Below, piece by piece: positions 17,038 through 25,972 of a stretch of 64,000 nucleotides of DNA. The position numbers and the translations under genes are program-made. The stretch is taken from positions 434,001 to 498,000 of the forward strand of contig CP138355.1 in the NCBI GenBank assembly GCA_033584155.1, written 5' to 3'. The notes below the pieces were generated by a model, which searched no databases, had not been told where the DNA came from, and was given only the letters and a program-made list of their open reading frames with translations. How positions within the stretch are numbered: the first letter of the stretch is position 1; each line of letters starts with the position of its first letter. The stretch is from Candidatus Electrothrix scaldis (GTDB lineage Bacteria; Desulfobacterota; Desulfobulbia; Desulfobulbales; Desulfobulbaceae).

Positions 17038-17057
17038 GGAATGCCAGAGAAAGGAAT

Positions 17058-17111
17058 AAAAAAAACCGGCAGCCACAGAAAAAGAAGATGGATAAAAACT
17101 ATAGCTGCCGG
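17058..17111 (-). terminator. Long-stem terminator of the TonB receptor gene
   Basis: On the minus strand CCGGCAGCTATAG pairs with CTGTGGCTGCCGG (two G-U pairs) and is followed by eight T. The loop TTCTTTTT is shared with the hairpins at 19644-19691 and 50554-50594. Confidence 0.8.
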
Positions 17112-17334
17112 GGAAAGCTTGTTTAGAAGGGACGATAGAGAAAAAAACTGCGTTGTTTTGACAGGAAAATACGCATTGCATACACTGCCTACGGTAGGCT
17201 TTGTCCGTCAACAGAGCTTCCCAGTAGAATTCGCTGTCCCGCGAGAGCCGTGGAATATGGTACCACTCAACGTGGTCTCATATTTCACGGTTTTTTTGTT
17301 TCTTTCGTCTTAATGCGGATAACTGCCGTTAACA

Positions 17335-19377
17335 TCAATTCCAACCGCCATGCCTATAACTCAGGGTGAGCCCGATATAGCGACCATCACTGCCCGCATA
17401 CTGATTATCCGGCACTCCGTAGGGATCACTCCAATAGCCCACATACTCGGAATACTCCTCATCCAGGAGATTCTTAATATGCAGAGCCAGCTCCCAATCC
17501 TCCTTAATCTCCTGGGCCAGCCGCATGTCCACGACCTCATAGCCAGGGTAGGAGAAAAGATTATCCTCCGTGGTGTACCATTCACCGGTATCCCGGTACC
17601 AGAGACTGAGAGAGGTGCCCTGGGCCAGGCGATACTCACCCCCGACCTTAAAGATGTACTCAGGAATAGAGGGGACCTCCTTGCCTTGATTCTCCCCGCC
17701 TTCGTAGGTGGCCTCGTGCAAGGTGCAGGAGGAGAAGAGCTGGAGACCGGGCAAAGGCGAGAGGCTGACTTCAAACTCGTGGCCATTCCTCTCTGTATCC
17801 CCTTCATTAATATATTCTCCGGCAATCCAACGGATGGTGTCCTCGTCACTGTGAAAATAGGCATAGCGGAGTCGAACCCGCTCCCACTCAGCCTTGGTGC
17901 CAATCTCCCAGTGGAAGAGATCACTCTCCGTAGGGGCATTGGTCAGGTATTTATCGCTGCCTTGGGGGAGTTGGAAGCCGGTGCCGGTATTGGCGTAGAG
18001 GCTGTAATGCTCCAGAAAAGAATAGATAACCCCACCACTGGCGGTCCAGATATCGTAATCCCGCATATCAGCAGATGCACCAGTACTGTTGTCCGTACTC
18101 TCACCGCTGAACAGGTCGTAACGTCCTCCGGCAAAGAGACGCAAAGAGGCAAAGGGATCATAATTCACCTTGGCATAGAGACCAAAGTCGTTGAGCTCAT
18201 AGTCGTTATCGCTGGTCAGTTCAGTACGATGACGGTAGGTGGTATTGAACTTCTGTTCTAGGGTGCTGAAGGAGCGCCAGTCAAAGCCGGTGTCAAAACG
18301 GAGCAGCCCGGTCTCCCCTGCCTCAAGATCGTAGCCGAGATTGGCCAGTGCCCCGAGGATGCGGTGTTCGTAATGGCTTTCGGTCTGGCCTCCACCCCAA
18401 TCGGCCCAGCGGCTGTAATCTTCATCCACTACCCAGGCCTTAAACTCCAGCGGCATAGCCTCGTTGATATCCCAGTCCAGGTGCAACTGCGCCTCGGAAA
18501 GGTCCTTCCAGCCTCCGTCATCTTCCTGGATGGATTGCTTGGGATTCTGAGTCCAGAGGTATGCGGGCAGGTAGCCAGCAGTGTGCCAGTCCGCATCATA
18601 GGTATGGAGAACCAGCCCGGTCTTCAGATCATCAGTGAAATGATAGAACCACTTGCCGTAGAAGTTCTGCCGGTCATAGGCCGAGTTATCCCGATAGCCG
18701 TCGGTATCGAAATACTCCAGCGAGTAGACCTGATTGAACTTGCCGTCCAGGTGTTCGCTGCCCAGCGAGGCATAGCCCTTGCGGGTATTGAAACTGCCAT
18801 ACTCGGCCTTGGCCCGGCTGAAATTGCCCTCATTGCGGGTGTGGAAATGAATCACCCCGGCCCGGTTCCAGTTGGCATAACGAGCATCGATAGGCCCCTT
18901 GATCACCTCCACGCCAACTATGTCATCGGCAATGAGCTGGTTGAGATCAATGGCCCCATCCGCGCTGCCCATATGGTAGTTATAGGGAATACCGTCTATG
19001 GTCACCGCAGTATGGTTCCCGTGGCTGCCGTTGCCAAAGCCCCGCAGGGTGAAACCGTTAGGCACTCCGCCGGAGTTGTAATCGCCTATGGTGATGCCGG
19101 GCACATTGCGCAGGGCATCCAAGGCGGTCCTATTATTCTGACGGGCGATCTCTTCTTCGCTGACCACATCCACAGAGCCGGGTAAATCCACAGCAGGGTT
19201 ATCCTGTTCACCGCTCACTACTATCTCACCCATAGTCATTATGGTAGTGGGTTGCGGGGCATCCTTTCTCTCGGTGTTCTTTTCTTGAGGTTCTGTATTG
19301 TTCGCAGCCGCACCGGGAGAAGCTATTGTGAGCATAGCCAGTGTAAAGAGGAGGTGCTTCTTGGGATTCTTGCGCAT
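17335..19377 (-). CDS. TonB-dependent outer-membrane receptor
   Basis: The 680-residue protein has a signal peptide (LLFTLAMLTIASPGAAA), a plug with GEIVVSGEQ, LDALRNVPGITIGDY and VGVEVIKGPIDARYANW, and a full beta-barrel ending LTLSYRHGGWN. The final aromatic-rich strand is compatible with outer-membrane insertion. Such receptors import chelated metals using TonB. It is a single-gene unit between a terminator (17058-17111) and the common palindrome plus NikR-type box (19537-19610), so nickel or cobalt chelates are the likely cargo. Another TonB receptor in the window (25973-28036) is similar in the plug. Confidence 0.93.
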   Translation of the reverse strand: MRKNPKKHLLFTLAMLTIASPGAAANNTEPQEKNTERKDAPQPTTIMTMGEIVVSGEQDNPAVDLPGSVDVVSEEEIARQNNRTALDALRNVPGITIGDYNSGGVPNGFTLRGFGNGSHGNHTAVTIDGIPYNYHMGSADGAIDLNQLIADDIVGVEVIKGPIDARYANWNRAGVIHFHTRNEGNFSRAKAEYGSFNTRKGYASLGSEHLDGKFNQVYSLEYFDTDGYRDNSAYDRQNFYGKWFYHFTDDLKTGLVLHTYDADWHTAGYLPAYLWTQNPKQSIQEDDGGWKDLSEAQLHLDWDINEAMPLEFKAWVVDEDYSRWADWGGGQTESHYEHRILGALANLGYDLEAGETGLLRFDTGFDWRSFSTLEQKFNTTYRHRTELTSDNDYELNDFGLYAKVNYDPFASLRLFAGGRYDLFSGESTDNSTGASADMRDYDIWTASGGVIYSFLEHYSLYANTGTGFQLPQGSDKYLTNAPTESDLFHWEIGTKAEWERVRLRYAYFHSDEDTIRWIAGEYINEGDTERNGHEFEVSLSPLPGLQLFSSCTLHEATYEGGENQGKEVPSIPEYIFKVGGEYRLAQGTSLSLWYRDTGEWYTTEDNLFSYPGYEVVDMRLAQEIKEDWELALHIKNLLDEEYSEYVGYWSDPYGVPDNQYAGSDGRYIGLTLSYRHGGWN

Positions 19378-19420
19378 TTTAAAAAATAATCAGTACATCT
19401 TTTACAGAGTAGAGGGCCTT

Positions 19421-19536
19421 CCCCGGTTTGGAAAGGAAGAAAACCAAACCAGGGCGTAGCCGCTAATAGAGAAGCAAACAGCAAGGTATTGAGGAGGTTG
19501 TTGGAGGAGACCTCCTTGTGGTTTATCAAGGCAACG
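19421..19536 (-). ncRNA. Structured leader, copy C (TonB receptor)
   Basis: Hairpin 1 pairs AGGAGG (19492-19497) with CCTCCT (19511-19516). Hairpin 2 pairs 19421-19431 with 19444-19454 with one G-U. Both arms of hairpin 1 differ from copy B in a compensating way. An overlapping TTG-initiated frame carries CKRCTDYF and runs past the receptor start. Confidence 0.5.
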
Positions 19537-19563
19537 ACAATACGTTTTCTGATTTCGTATTAC
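19537..19563. promoter_or_regulatory. NikR-type inverted repeat, copy C
   Basis: ACAATAC, 13 nt and GTATTAC. It is placed as in copy B relative to the common palindrome. Confidence 0.6.
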
Positions 19564-19590
19564 CCCTACCACAGCCTTAACCGCCTGCAC

Positions 19591-19610
19591 AATAAGGTGA
19601 AGAGCTCATT
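19591..19610 (-). promoter_or_regulatory. Common island palindrome, copy C
   Basis: It is identical to copy B (AATGAGCTCTTCACCTTATT on the coding strand) and lies 27 bp upstream of the NikR-type box. Confidence 0.65.
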
Positions 19611-19643
19611 TTGTCGGGTGGATTGCCCGGAGGGTGGGGGAAG

Positions 19644-19691
19644 AAAAAAACGACGACCACAGAGAAAGAAGATGGAGAAACTGCGGTCGCC
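19644..19691 (-). terminator. Terminator downstream of the NikK-like gene
   Basis: GGCGACCGCAG pairs with CTGTGGTCGTC (two G-U) and is followed by seven T on the minus strand. It shares its loop with two other terminators in the island. Confidence 0.8.
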
Positions 19692-19757
19692 GCCAAGGAG
19701 AGGTTGTTTACAGAGATCCAATCATCTCTATTACGTTACTGAATCAGGCAAAGAGCC

Positions 19758-20519
19758 TTAAAAGTTACTGCCAAGCTTCAGAGTCAGTGTGGAACCGTGC
19801 ATCAGGCCCTTGTATGCCTGATTTTCAAAAGCACCTGCAGGATCGTCTTCAACGATACGGGTACTGAAGTGATAAGTTCCCGGTTTGAGCTTCCCGATAA
19901 GAACTTCACCCTTACTATTCGTCTGCATCTCTTTTTCTTTCATTTTTCCATCTTCTCCCTTTTCTTCCGGCTGCATCATCCAGAGAGGTGTTCTGGCCCA
20001 TGGGAGAGCAAAATATTTGATTTGCAGCATAAGACCTTTATCTGTCCAGGAAGGAATAATCTGCACCGGGACATCGGAAGACTCTGCAAGCTTTTCAAGA
20101 TCTTCTTTTGTGTCAGCCTTGATAAAGCGTCCGTGAAAGAAATCCAGACGGCCTGCATAGATGCCGTACAGGCTGGTATGATCAAGCGCGTAGGAACCGG
20201 ATACAGGCCCGGTGCTGCCTGTAAGATACTTGGTCTCTCCTTCTGTAATCTCCTTGAGTTCAACAGGATGGCTGTCTTTGTCCGGCCTCCTGAGCCACGT
20301 TTTCCCGCGTTCCACAATCGGGCCGTTATACGCACCGTCACCCGGACCGATATGATGTTCAAAATAGAGATGCACCAGACCGCTACCTTTTCCATCCGCA
20401 TCGCCGATAAGCCAGAGATTATGCGCCTGAACCGGCAGCACAGCAAGTACTGTGTACAGTATTACTGCCGCCAAAATCAGTATACCCTTGCCTGTTGTGT
20501 GTCCACTCTGTTTCTGCAT
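19758..20519 (-). CDS. NikK-like DUF4198 periplasmic protein
   Basis: The 253-residue protein has a signal peptide ending VQAHNLWL, which places a histidine at the mature N-terminus as is common in DUF4198 proteins linked to nickel and cobalt uptake. The middle holds YFEHHIGPGDGAYNG. The C-terminus ends in a strand-rich segment (GLMHGSTLTLKLG). The family is often an extra component of nickel ECF or TonB uptake systems and may bind metal in the periplasm. It follows a TonB receptor by 138 bp under the same promoter and is closed by the terminator at 19644-19691. Confidence 0.8.
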   Translation of the reverse strand: MQKQSGHTTGKGILILAAVILYTVLAVLPVQAHNLWLIGDADGKGSGLVHLYFEHHIGPGDGAYNGPIVERGKTWLRRPDKDSHPVELKEITEGETKYLTGSTGPVSGSYALDHTSLYGIYAGRLDFFHGRFIKADTKEDLEKLAESSDVPVQIIPSWTDKGLMLQIKYFALPWARTPLWMMQPEEKGEDGKMKEKEMQTNSKGEVLIGKLKPGTYHFSTRIVEDDPAGAFENQAYKGLMHGSTLTLKLGSNF

Positions 20520-20590
20520 GAGATATCCTTTTGTGCCTTTATATTACCGATAAGAATAGATTCCATCCCACCCGTCTGGGACGGGATAAC

Positions 20591-20645
20591 AAAAAATGAA
20601 AGTTGCTCGGACTGCTCAAATGAGTTTTTTTCCTGACACTTTCAT
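20591..20645 (-). terminator. Hairpin between the TonB receptor and NikK-like gene
   Basis: ATGAAAGT pairs with ACTTTCAT around a long loop and is followed by six T on the minus strand. It could lower expression of the downstream gene. Confidence 0.5.
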
Positions 20646-20657
20646 ATAAAAAACAGA

Positions 20658-22706
20658 TTAAAAGGTAAAGCGTAACCCTGTGGATACCCTGATGCCCGGA
20701 ACAGGATAAACAGCTTCTGAACCTACCTCCGAGCTGGTGCTGCCGCTCTGCGTGACCTCCTGCTCATCGGTCAGATTTTCTCCGTGGACAAAGAACTCCA
20801 TCCCCGGATAGCTCTGAAACTGCTTTGCATATCTGGCTCCGAGAAGCCAGTAGCTGTCCCACTTTGAGGTGTTGCTGTCGTTCAGATATATATCACCGTG
20901 GAACGTTGGACTGACTGCAATATCGCCCCAGGTGCTGTGACGAAAACCTATTGTCAGGCCGACAATATGCTCTGGAACATTGGGGAGCATATTGCCATTA
21001 TAGGATACGTCATTGATCTGATGTTCCTTAAACTCGGACTCCTGCCAGGTGTAGCCGAATTTACTGTACAATCCGCTGTCAAACTGCGCGTTCAAACTAA
21101 GTTCCAGTCCTCTGGCTTCGGTTTTGCCGATGTTTTCAAGCTGCTGCCGGGCAACGCTAACGATTTTATCCTCAACCTGATGATAGAACAGAGCTGTTTC
21201 ATAATGGAGCCAGGGCAGTGCCTGTCCCCGCAGACCGAATTCATAGGCATTAATCCGTTCCGGTTTAAGGTTGCCGGAAGCAGCGGCACCGGGAACCCGT
21301 ACAGGGCTTTTAAAACCGCTGTTAAAGCCGGAAAAAAGTTTCACGGCCTGAGAAACAGTATAGGTCATGCCCAATTTCGGGCTGAAACAGGAATCTGACT
21401 GGCTCCAGGTGTTGCTTGCATTCACCCGGCCCTCCTGATCCTGCTGATAATTGTCATACCGGATTCCTGCGGTCAAGGTTAGCTGATCTGTTATCTCAGC
21501 CTGATCCTGAAGAAAAGCGGCATAGGTTGTGTCTTCCCTGTGCCGGTCTCCGATCTGCAGTCCAACCAGATTGTCCGGTGCGGAAAAGAGCATGGTATCC
21601 AGCTCGTGATACCGGTATTCTCCGCCGAGCACCAAGGTGTTACGTACCGAACCCAGATCATGGCGGAGGGTGAGATTCAATTCCGGATGCAGTTCCCATT
21701 CATCAAACTCAAAGTACAACCCCGACCAGAACATCTTGGTGTTCTCATCCTTGAAATCAGTTTTAATTGTGAGGTCGTGGGGACCAAATGAGGTGTCATA
21801 GACCAGGGCGTAGAGATCGTAATTATCTTCCAAGGGCTGATCAAGTCCGGGATTCTGACTCGGATCAGCAGCAAATTCCTCAAAACTGAGGTTGTTTGCA
21901 TAGTTGGCATCTGATTCGAAATGCGAGGCATGAAAGGTAAGGGAGGATATGTCATTCATATAATACCGGACCTGAGCATACAGCATGTTATCGTCTTCAA
22001 AGGCTCGATCCTGAAAACCGTTAAAGCGGTTCATACCGATATCCAGGAAGTATTCCCAGTTGTTTTTCTGTCCGTTCAGCACCGTATGAAAATTGCTTGA
22101 ACCAAAGCTGTCGGATGAAACTCCTACCTTGCCTTCAAGCGGTTTGTCCGACCTGCGCGTGATGATATTAATCACGCCGTAGATGGCCTGATCTCCATAC
22201 ACTGCGGAAGGTGTTTTCACGATCTCGATCCGTTCTATATCGTGCGTCGGTATCCTTGGAGGCACGATGTATCCGTTCCCCTTGTTGAATTCAATCCCGT
22301 TGACCAGAATTCGCACAGCCCAGGGGGTGGATTCGCTGCCTCTGGTGCTGAGTTGACCGTCCACAGGCAGACTGCCCGGCAGGACAGGGAGATAGACGCC
22401 CGGCACATTCACCTGCTGCAGCAGTTCAAATATCGTGGCTGCTGAAGGATGCCGCTCGATTTCTTCTCTGGAGATCACCGCGATATTGGTCGGGGTACGC
22501 GCAATATCTGTTTTCATCTTGGATGCTGTCACTGTTACCGTATCAAGGGTATGCGCACCGGTACCAGCATCGGCTGCCCCCTGATACAGTTCACCTCCTG
22601 TTCCGGTAACCGGCATCCCGCAAATTACCAAGGGTAAGAAAATACCGCTGAGTAACAGTAGGCTGTTTTTGCTGCGGTTCATCTCTGTTGTCCTTTGTGT
22701 TCTCAT
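20658..22706 (-). CDS. TonB-dependent outer-membrane receptor
   Basis: The 682-residue receptor has a signal peptide (LLLLSGIFLPLVICGMPV), a TonB-box-like DTVTVTASKM, and a plug with ERIEIVKTPSAVYGDQAIYG followed by VINIITRRSDKPL. The full barrel ends VSTGLRFTF, with the terminal phenylalanine expected for outer-membrane insertion. It resembles BtuB/CirA-like receptors for metal chelates. It shares its promoter (23076-23151) with the NikK-like gene downstream, so the pair likely handles nickel or cobalt chelates. Confidence 0.93.
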   Translation of the reverse strand: MRTQRTTEMNRSKNSLLLLSGIFLPLVICGMPVTGTGGELYQGAADAGTGAHTLDTVTVTASKMKTDIARTPTNIAVISREEIERHPSAATIFELLQQVNVPGVYLPVLPGSLPVDGQLSTRGSESTPWAVRILVNGIEFNKGNGYIVPPRIPTHDIERIEIVKTPSAVYGDQAIYGVINIITRRSDKPLEGKVGVSSDSFGSSNFHTVLNGQKNNWEYFLDIGMNRFNGFQDRAFEDDNMLYAQVRYYMNDISSLTFHASHFESDANYANNLSFEEFAADPSQNPGLDQPLEDNYDLYALVYDTSFGPHDLTIKTDFKDENTKMFWSGLYFEFDEWELHPELNLTLRHDLGSVRNTLVLGGEYRYHELDTMLFSAPDNLVGLQIGDRHREDTTYAAFLQDQAEITDQLTLTAGIRYDNYQQDQEGRVNASNTWSQSDSCFSPKLGMTYTVSQAVKLFSGFNSGFKSPVRVPGAAASGNLKPERINAYEFGLRGQALPWLHYETALFYHQVEDKIVSVARQQLENIGKTEARGLELSLNAQFDSGLYSKFGYTWQESEFKEHQINDVSYNGNMLPNVPEHIVGLTIGFRHSTWGDIAVSPTFHGDIYLNDSNTSKWDSYWLLGARYAKQFQSYPGMEFFVHGENLTDEQEVTQSGSTSSEVGSEAVYPVPGIRVSTGLRFTF

Positions 22707-22919
22707 CTGTTCTTCTTTCTTTTCTTATGAGTTATATGCTTTATACGTTATACTTTTTCGCTGGCGAAGATTCCTCGCCAGCCTGTTTACTGCCTGATAT
22801 TTTTCTGCACAGGATGCATCCTCAGGTAAATAAAATCATGCACAGCAACCATACTGTTGCATATACGATTACCAAGGCTTTTCGGGGGAGTTTTTGTGCT
22901 TGGTTGTCCGAATGATCAA
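22707..22919. other. 5' untranslated region of the TonB receptor unit
   Basis: This stretch connects leader copy D to the receptor start. No gene is seen. Confidence 0.4.
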
Positions 22920-22946
22920 TAAGATTTTTCAAAGCACCGGCTCTGT

Positions 22947-23075
22947 CCCTGGCCAGGGAGGAAGAAGTCCAAACCAGGGGACAGCGCCAGCAGAGAACAA
23001 AACAGCAAGGTATCAGGTATTGAAGAAGGAAGTAGGAGGAAACCTTCTTGTGGCTCATCAGGTTGAGGCACCCAA
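22947..23075 (-). ncRNA. Structured leader, copy D (TonB receptor and NikK-like)
   Basis: Hairpin 1 pairs AAGAAGG (23023-23029) with CCTTCTT (23043-23049). Hairpin 2 (22947-22979) has several G-U pairs and one mismatch. One extra base in the loop breaks the leader-peptide frame seen in copy B, which favours RNA structure over peptide as the conserved feature. Confidence 0.5.
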
Positions 23076-23102
23076 GTAACACACTTGCTGATTTTGTGTT
23101 AC
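23076..23102. promoter_or_regulatory. NikR-type inverted repeat, copy D
   Basis: GTAACAC, 13 nt and GTGTTAC form a perfect inverted repeat, as in copy B. Confidence 0.65.
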
Positions 23103-23131
23103 CTCTCTACCACGGCCTTAACTGCCTGCAC

Positions 23132-23151
23132 AATAAGGTAAAGAGCTCATT
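23132..23151 (-). promoter_or_regulatory. Common island palindrome, copy D
   Basis: The coding strand reads AATGAGCTCTTTACCTTATT. It lies 29 bp upstream of the NikR-type box. Confidence 0.65.
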
Positions 23152-23234
23152 TTGTCGGGTGAATTGCCCGGAGGGTGGGTGAAAAAGGTAGGTCAGAGGC
23201 TTAGTCAGGCAAGAAGAGCCTACAAAAAAGAGAG

Positions 23235-23516
23235 CTACAGCACAACCAGTAACTCCTCTGATTCATGAAGAAGAATATAGAAAGCACATTGCCTACACGT
23301 TGCAATATGCTCTTTAAGGTTTCTCGGATTTCCCGCACCGCAAGAAAAAATACTGAAAAAGATCCAGCAACAACGTCCACCATTCTTCCCATTGTGGATA
23401 CCGTCAAGTTTTTTGCAAGTAGTTACCTGGCAGACACCGCGTTCATAAGTATTAGCTCCACCTGGCTCTCTGCCACATTGCATAAACTCCCAACAATTAA
23501 TCGCGTAACCTGACAT
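23235..23516 (-). CDS. Two-CW domain protein
   Basis: The roughly 93-residue protein matches the small two-CW family, with the CW motif INCWEFMQCGREPGG near the start and further paired cysteines (CQVTTC, RCCW, CRQCAFY). The cysteines probably bind metal or an Fe-S cofactor, though the function of the family is unknown. I placed the start at the third methionine codon region (MSGYAINCWEF); an earlier ATG two codons upstream is equally possible. It follows the promoter region of the TonB/NikK unit and has its own hairpin at 23544-23575. Confidence 0.78.
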   Translation of the reverse strand: MSGYAINCWEFMQCGREPGGANTYERGVCQVTTCKKLDGIHNGKNGGRCCWIFFSIFSCGAGNPRNLKEHIATCRQCAFYILLHESEELLVVL

Positions 23517-23543
23517 AATCAAAGAAAATTAAATTCATAAAGG

Positions 23544-23575
23544 GAAGGCAATGAGACAAAAGCCCCATTGCCTTC
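23544..23575. terminator. Inverted repeat upstream of the two-CW gene
   Basis: GAAGGCAATG and CATTGCCTTC form a perfect 10-bp stem with a 12-nt loop. There is no strong T-run, so it may be an operator rather than a terminator. Confidence 0.4.
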
Positions 23576-23805
23576 TATATGTAAAACCAACTCTCAAATG
23601 TTAGAAAAGCATTAATTGTGCCACTTTCCTAACAAGGAATTAACAAATTAATTTTCCATGATTACTTATAAATATAGCAAGATATACCAAGAGAAAAGAA
23701 TATTTATTCTCAAACTACAAAACAGCTAAAAAATATCGAGAAACAATTACCTAGCAGCGATATTTAATTGGGTAAATTCAACCCAAAATTTACAAAGAAA
23801 CTGAC
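23576..23805. other. AT-rich region without genes
   Basis: No coding frame or strong motif is visible. Confidence 0.4.
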
Positions 23806-23843
23806 TGTAACGAAATTAGATCAAATTACCTGATTTCGTTACA
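23806..23843. other. 11-bp inverted repeat downstream of the racemase gene
   Basis: TGTAACGAAAT and ATTTCGTTACA flank a 16-nt loop 62 bp after the racemase stop. It could aid termination, but there is no T-run. Confidence 0.45.
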
Positions 23844-23904
23844 CTCAATCAAAGCTACGCAACTTTGCAAGCACTCGTTTGTCTTTTCAATACAATTTCA
23901 ATTA

Positions 23905-24573
23905 TTAGGTTGCCTGGCGCACAATTGCATCCACATGAAGAGCGGCACAATCTACAAGTGGGAACGAAGTTTGTCCTTCCTGATAAACCAAAGCAAGGTC
24001 TGTGCCGCCCAACATGATTGCATCGACTCCGGCCTGACCGACGAACCAATCGCAAGCCGCATCGAAAACAGCACGCTGGTCGCTGGTGACCTGACCAGCC
24101 GCTGCCATCGAAACGTAGGCATTATGCACTTCGTCCAGCGTGCTCCCTATTGGGATGATGACTTCGGCTGTCTTAATTCCAGCATAAAAACGGGTCTCCA
24201 TTACCGTTCTCGTTCCCAAAATCCCAACCCTTTTCAGTGCTCGTTTCTTTATCGCTGCATCCACCTCTATGAGCATGTCAATCACTTCCAGAGGAGAACT
24301 CTCCTTGAATGCGTCGATACAGAAGTGCCCTGCAATTGAAGTAACGACCACGCACTCAGCACCTGCTGATGCCAGTCTACCTGTCAAGCGGTTATAAATT
24401 TTAACCTGGGAGTCGATGTCGTTCTTTTCGAGGTTACGCAGTAAGGTAGGTGTGTCGGCGTGAACAATTGTCATATCCAGCGGCTCGTTCCTGCGCGCGA
24501 ACTCTGCAATCAAGCGCCGGTAGTAGTAGTCGGTTGCTGCTGGCCCGATGCCGCCAATTAATCCGATTTGCAC
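23905..24573 (-). CDS. Aspartate/glutamate racemase superfamily protein without the usual cysteines
   Basis: The 222-residue protein has the family N-terminus IGLIGGIGPAATDYYYRRL and the family topology. The segment that normally holds the first catalytic cysteine reads VVVTSIAGHFC. The second conserved site reads MLGGTDLALV instead of the usual GCTE. Both standard cysteines are therefore absent, although the Cys of HFC is near. It may have a changed mechanism or be a subfamily with another role. It stands alone on the minus strand. Because amino-acid racemases take part in making opine metallophores, proximity to the metal island is noted, but the link is weak. Confidence 0.8.
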   Translation of the reverse strand: MQIGLIGGIGPAATDYYYRRLIAEFARRNEPLDMTIVHADTPTLLRNLEKNDIDSQVKIYNRLTGRLASAGAECVVVTSIAGHFCIDAFKESSPLEVIDMLIEVDAAIKKRALKRVGILGTRTVMETRFYAGIKTAEVIIPIGSTLDEVHNAYVSMAAAGQVTSDQRAVFDAACDWFVGQAGVDAIMLGGTDLALVYQEGQTSFPLVDCAALHVDAIVRQAT

Positions 24574-24797
24574 TTGATAACGATCTCCATCAATTAAGTT
24601 GGTTGTGTTCTATTCAAGCAGGTTCGAGGTCTATACCTCATAAATGCTTCTACTCAGAGTGATATTTTGCTCTATTGGGAAATAACTGTCGCTTCAGCTT
24701 TCTTTCGAGTGCGGCTCCGTACCGAAAATTGTGTATGGTATGTGCCCTACAAGGCTATTATCTCACCAGTCATTTGAGCTATTCAGCGTTATGCTTT

Positions 24798-25385
24798 TTA
24801 ATCGTTACCAATATCAACACTAGCACTGTACTTATCTATCGCATCTTTAGTAAAAGGCAAGTTATCAGTAACCTTGAGCCCTCCTTTTACTTTGTGAACC
24901 ATGAACGCAATATCACAATCAGCTTGCTCTAGTACTTGACCATACAACTTTTGATTCATCACACGGGCGAGCACCCGAACCTTTGAAGACGAATCAACAG
25001 TAATTACTTCAAGATTATGAGGCTTGCTATCCAATCTCTTTATTTCATATTTACCAATTGTATGACGTGCCCCAGATCCTGGCAGCCATAGAAAAAAATC
25101 TCCTCGTGGTGCTATATCAATAGCATGTTCACTACTATTCGAGATTTCAATAACAATTGGGGGTACGGTTGGTGAGAGTGCTTCTGGTTTAAAGAAATCC
25201 TGTATCGTCTGTACGTTAGTTAGTAGCGCAGCAAAAGCTGCAACTGTCACAACAGAAGAAACGATTACCGTCTTTGTCTTGCGAGATAATGCTTTGCCCA
25301 TATTTAACAATGACTTGCGAGAAGGAATAGGCTTGCCATTGTGGTCAAGTAGCGATTTCGTTTCTATATTATTTGGCTCAGTCAT
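24798..25385 (-). CDS. Hypothetical single-pass membrane protein
   Basis: The 195-residue protein begins with a polar cytoplasmic part (MTEPNNIETKSLLDHNGKPI) and has one membrane segment near residues 38-60 (TVIVSSVVTVAAFAALLTNV). A roughly 130-residue strand-rich extracytoplasmic domain follows (VIEISNSSEHAIDIAPRG, and later LEVITVDSSSKVRVLARVM). No catalytic motif or family is recognised. It lies between the racemase and an array of 23-bp repeats. Confidence 0.65.
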   Translation of the reverse strand: MTEPNNIETKSLLDHNGKPIPSRKSLLNMGKALSRKTKTVIVSSVVTVAAFAALLTNVQTIQDFFKPEALSPTVPPIVIEISNSSEHAIDIAPRGDFFLWLPGSGARHTIGKYEIKRLDSKPHNLEVITVDSSSKVRVLARVMNQKLYGQVLEQADCDIAFMVHKVKGGLKVTDNLPFTKDAIDKYSASVDIGND

Positions 25386-25612
25386 CCGAATTATCTGGGC
25401 TTCGTTATTTGCTGTTCAACAGTATCAACAGGTAAAAACTTTTACGCTATCGGCAGTAGTAAGTGCTGGAATTTTCCAGCTAACCATACTGTAATCTATT
25501 AACATTGCAAACACAAAAAGCAGCGTAAATAGACCAGGAAGAGCAACTTACCCCCGCCCCACCGCTTCCCCTGCACACGAAACCACGCATTCGTAACATA
25601 CAACTGCATGCA

Positions 25613-25967
25613 TTTAATCGGATCAAATACACCCATTTGATCGAACCGAATGCATGCATTTGATTGGAACGAATGCACCCATTTGATTGGAACGAATGCC
25701 TGCATTTGATCAAACGCTGACACCCGTGAGGATCGGACGCTGACACTCGTCAGGATAGAACGCTGACAACCGTGAGGATCGGACGCTGACACTCGTCAGG
25801 ATAGAACGCTGACACCCGTGAGGATCAAACGCTGACACTCGTGAGGATAGAACGCTGACACTCGTCAGGATCAAACGCTGACACCCGTCGGGACCAGACG
25901 CTGACGCTCGTCGGGATCAAACGCTGACACTCGTGAGGATCAAACGCTGACGCTCGTCAGGATCAAC
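25613..25967. repeat. Adjacent 23-bp tandem repeat arrays, families 2 and 4
   Basis: The right part (25714-25967) contains 11 units around ACGCTGACACTCGTCAGGAT plus 3 bases, each 23 bp. The left part (25613-25712) has about four units around CGAATGCACCCATTTGATTG plus 3 bases, also 23 bp. It sits directly after the stop of the TonB receptor gene. Frames reading through it are low-complexity by-products. Confidence 0.88.
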
Positions 25968-25972
25968 CCTTC

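Noticed and set aside
17350-18261. Long plus-strand frame opposite a TonB receptor
   Set aside because: It is the mirror of the receptor gene, with no family similarity and a skewed composition; similar mirrors lie opposite the nik genes and other receptors.
25480-25792. Proteins encoded by the 23-bp repeats
   Set aside because: Frames of similar length exist in several phases and simply translate the repeats.
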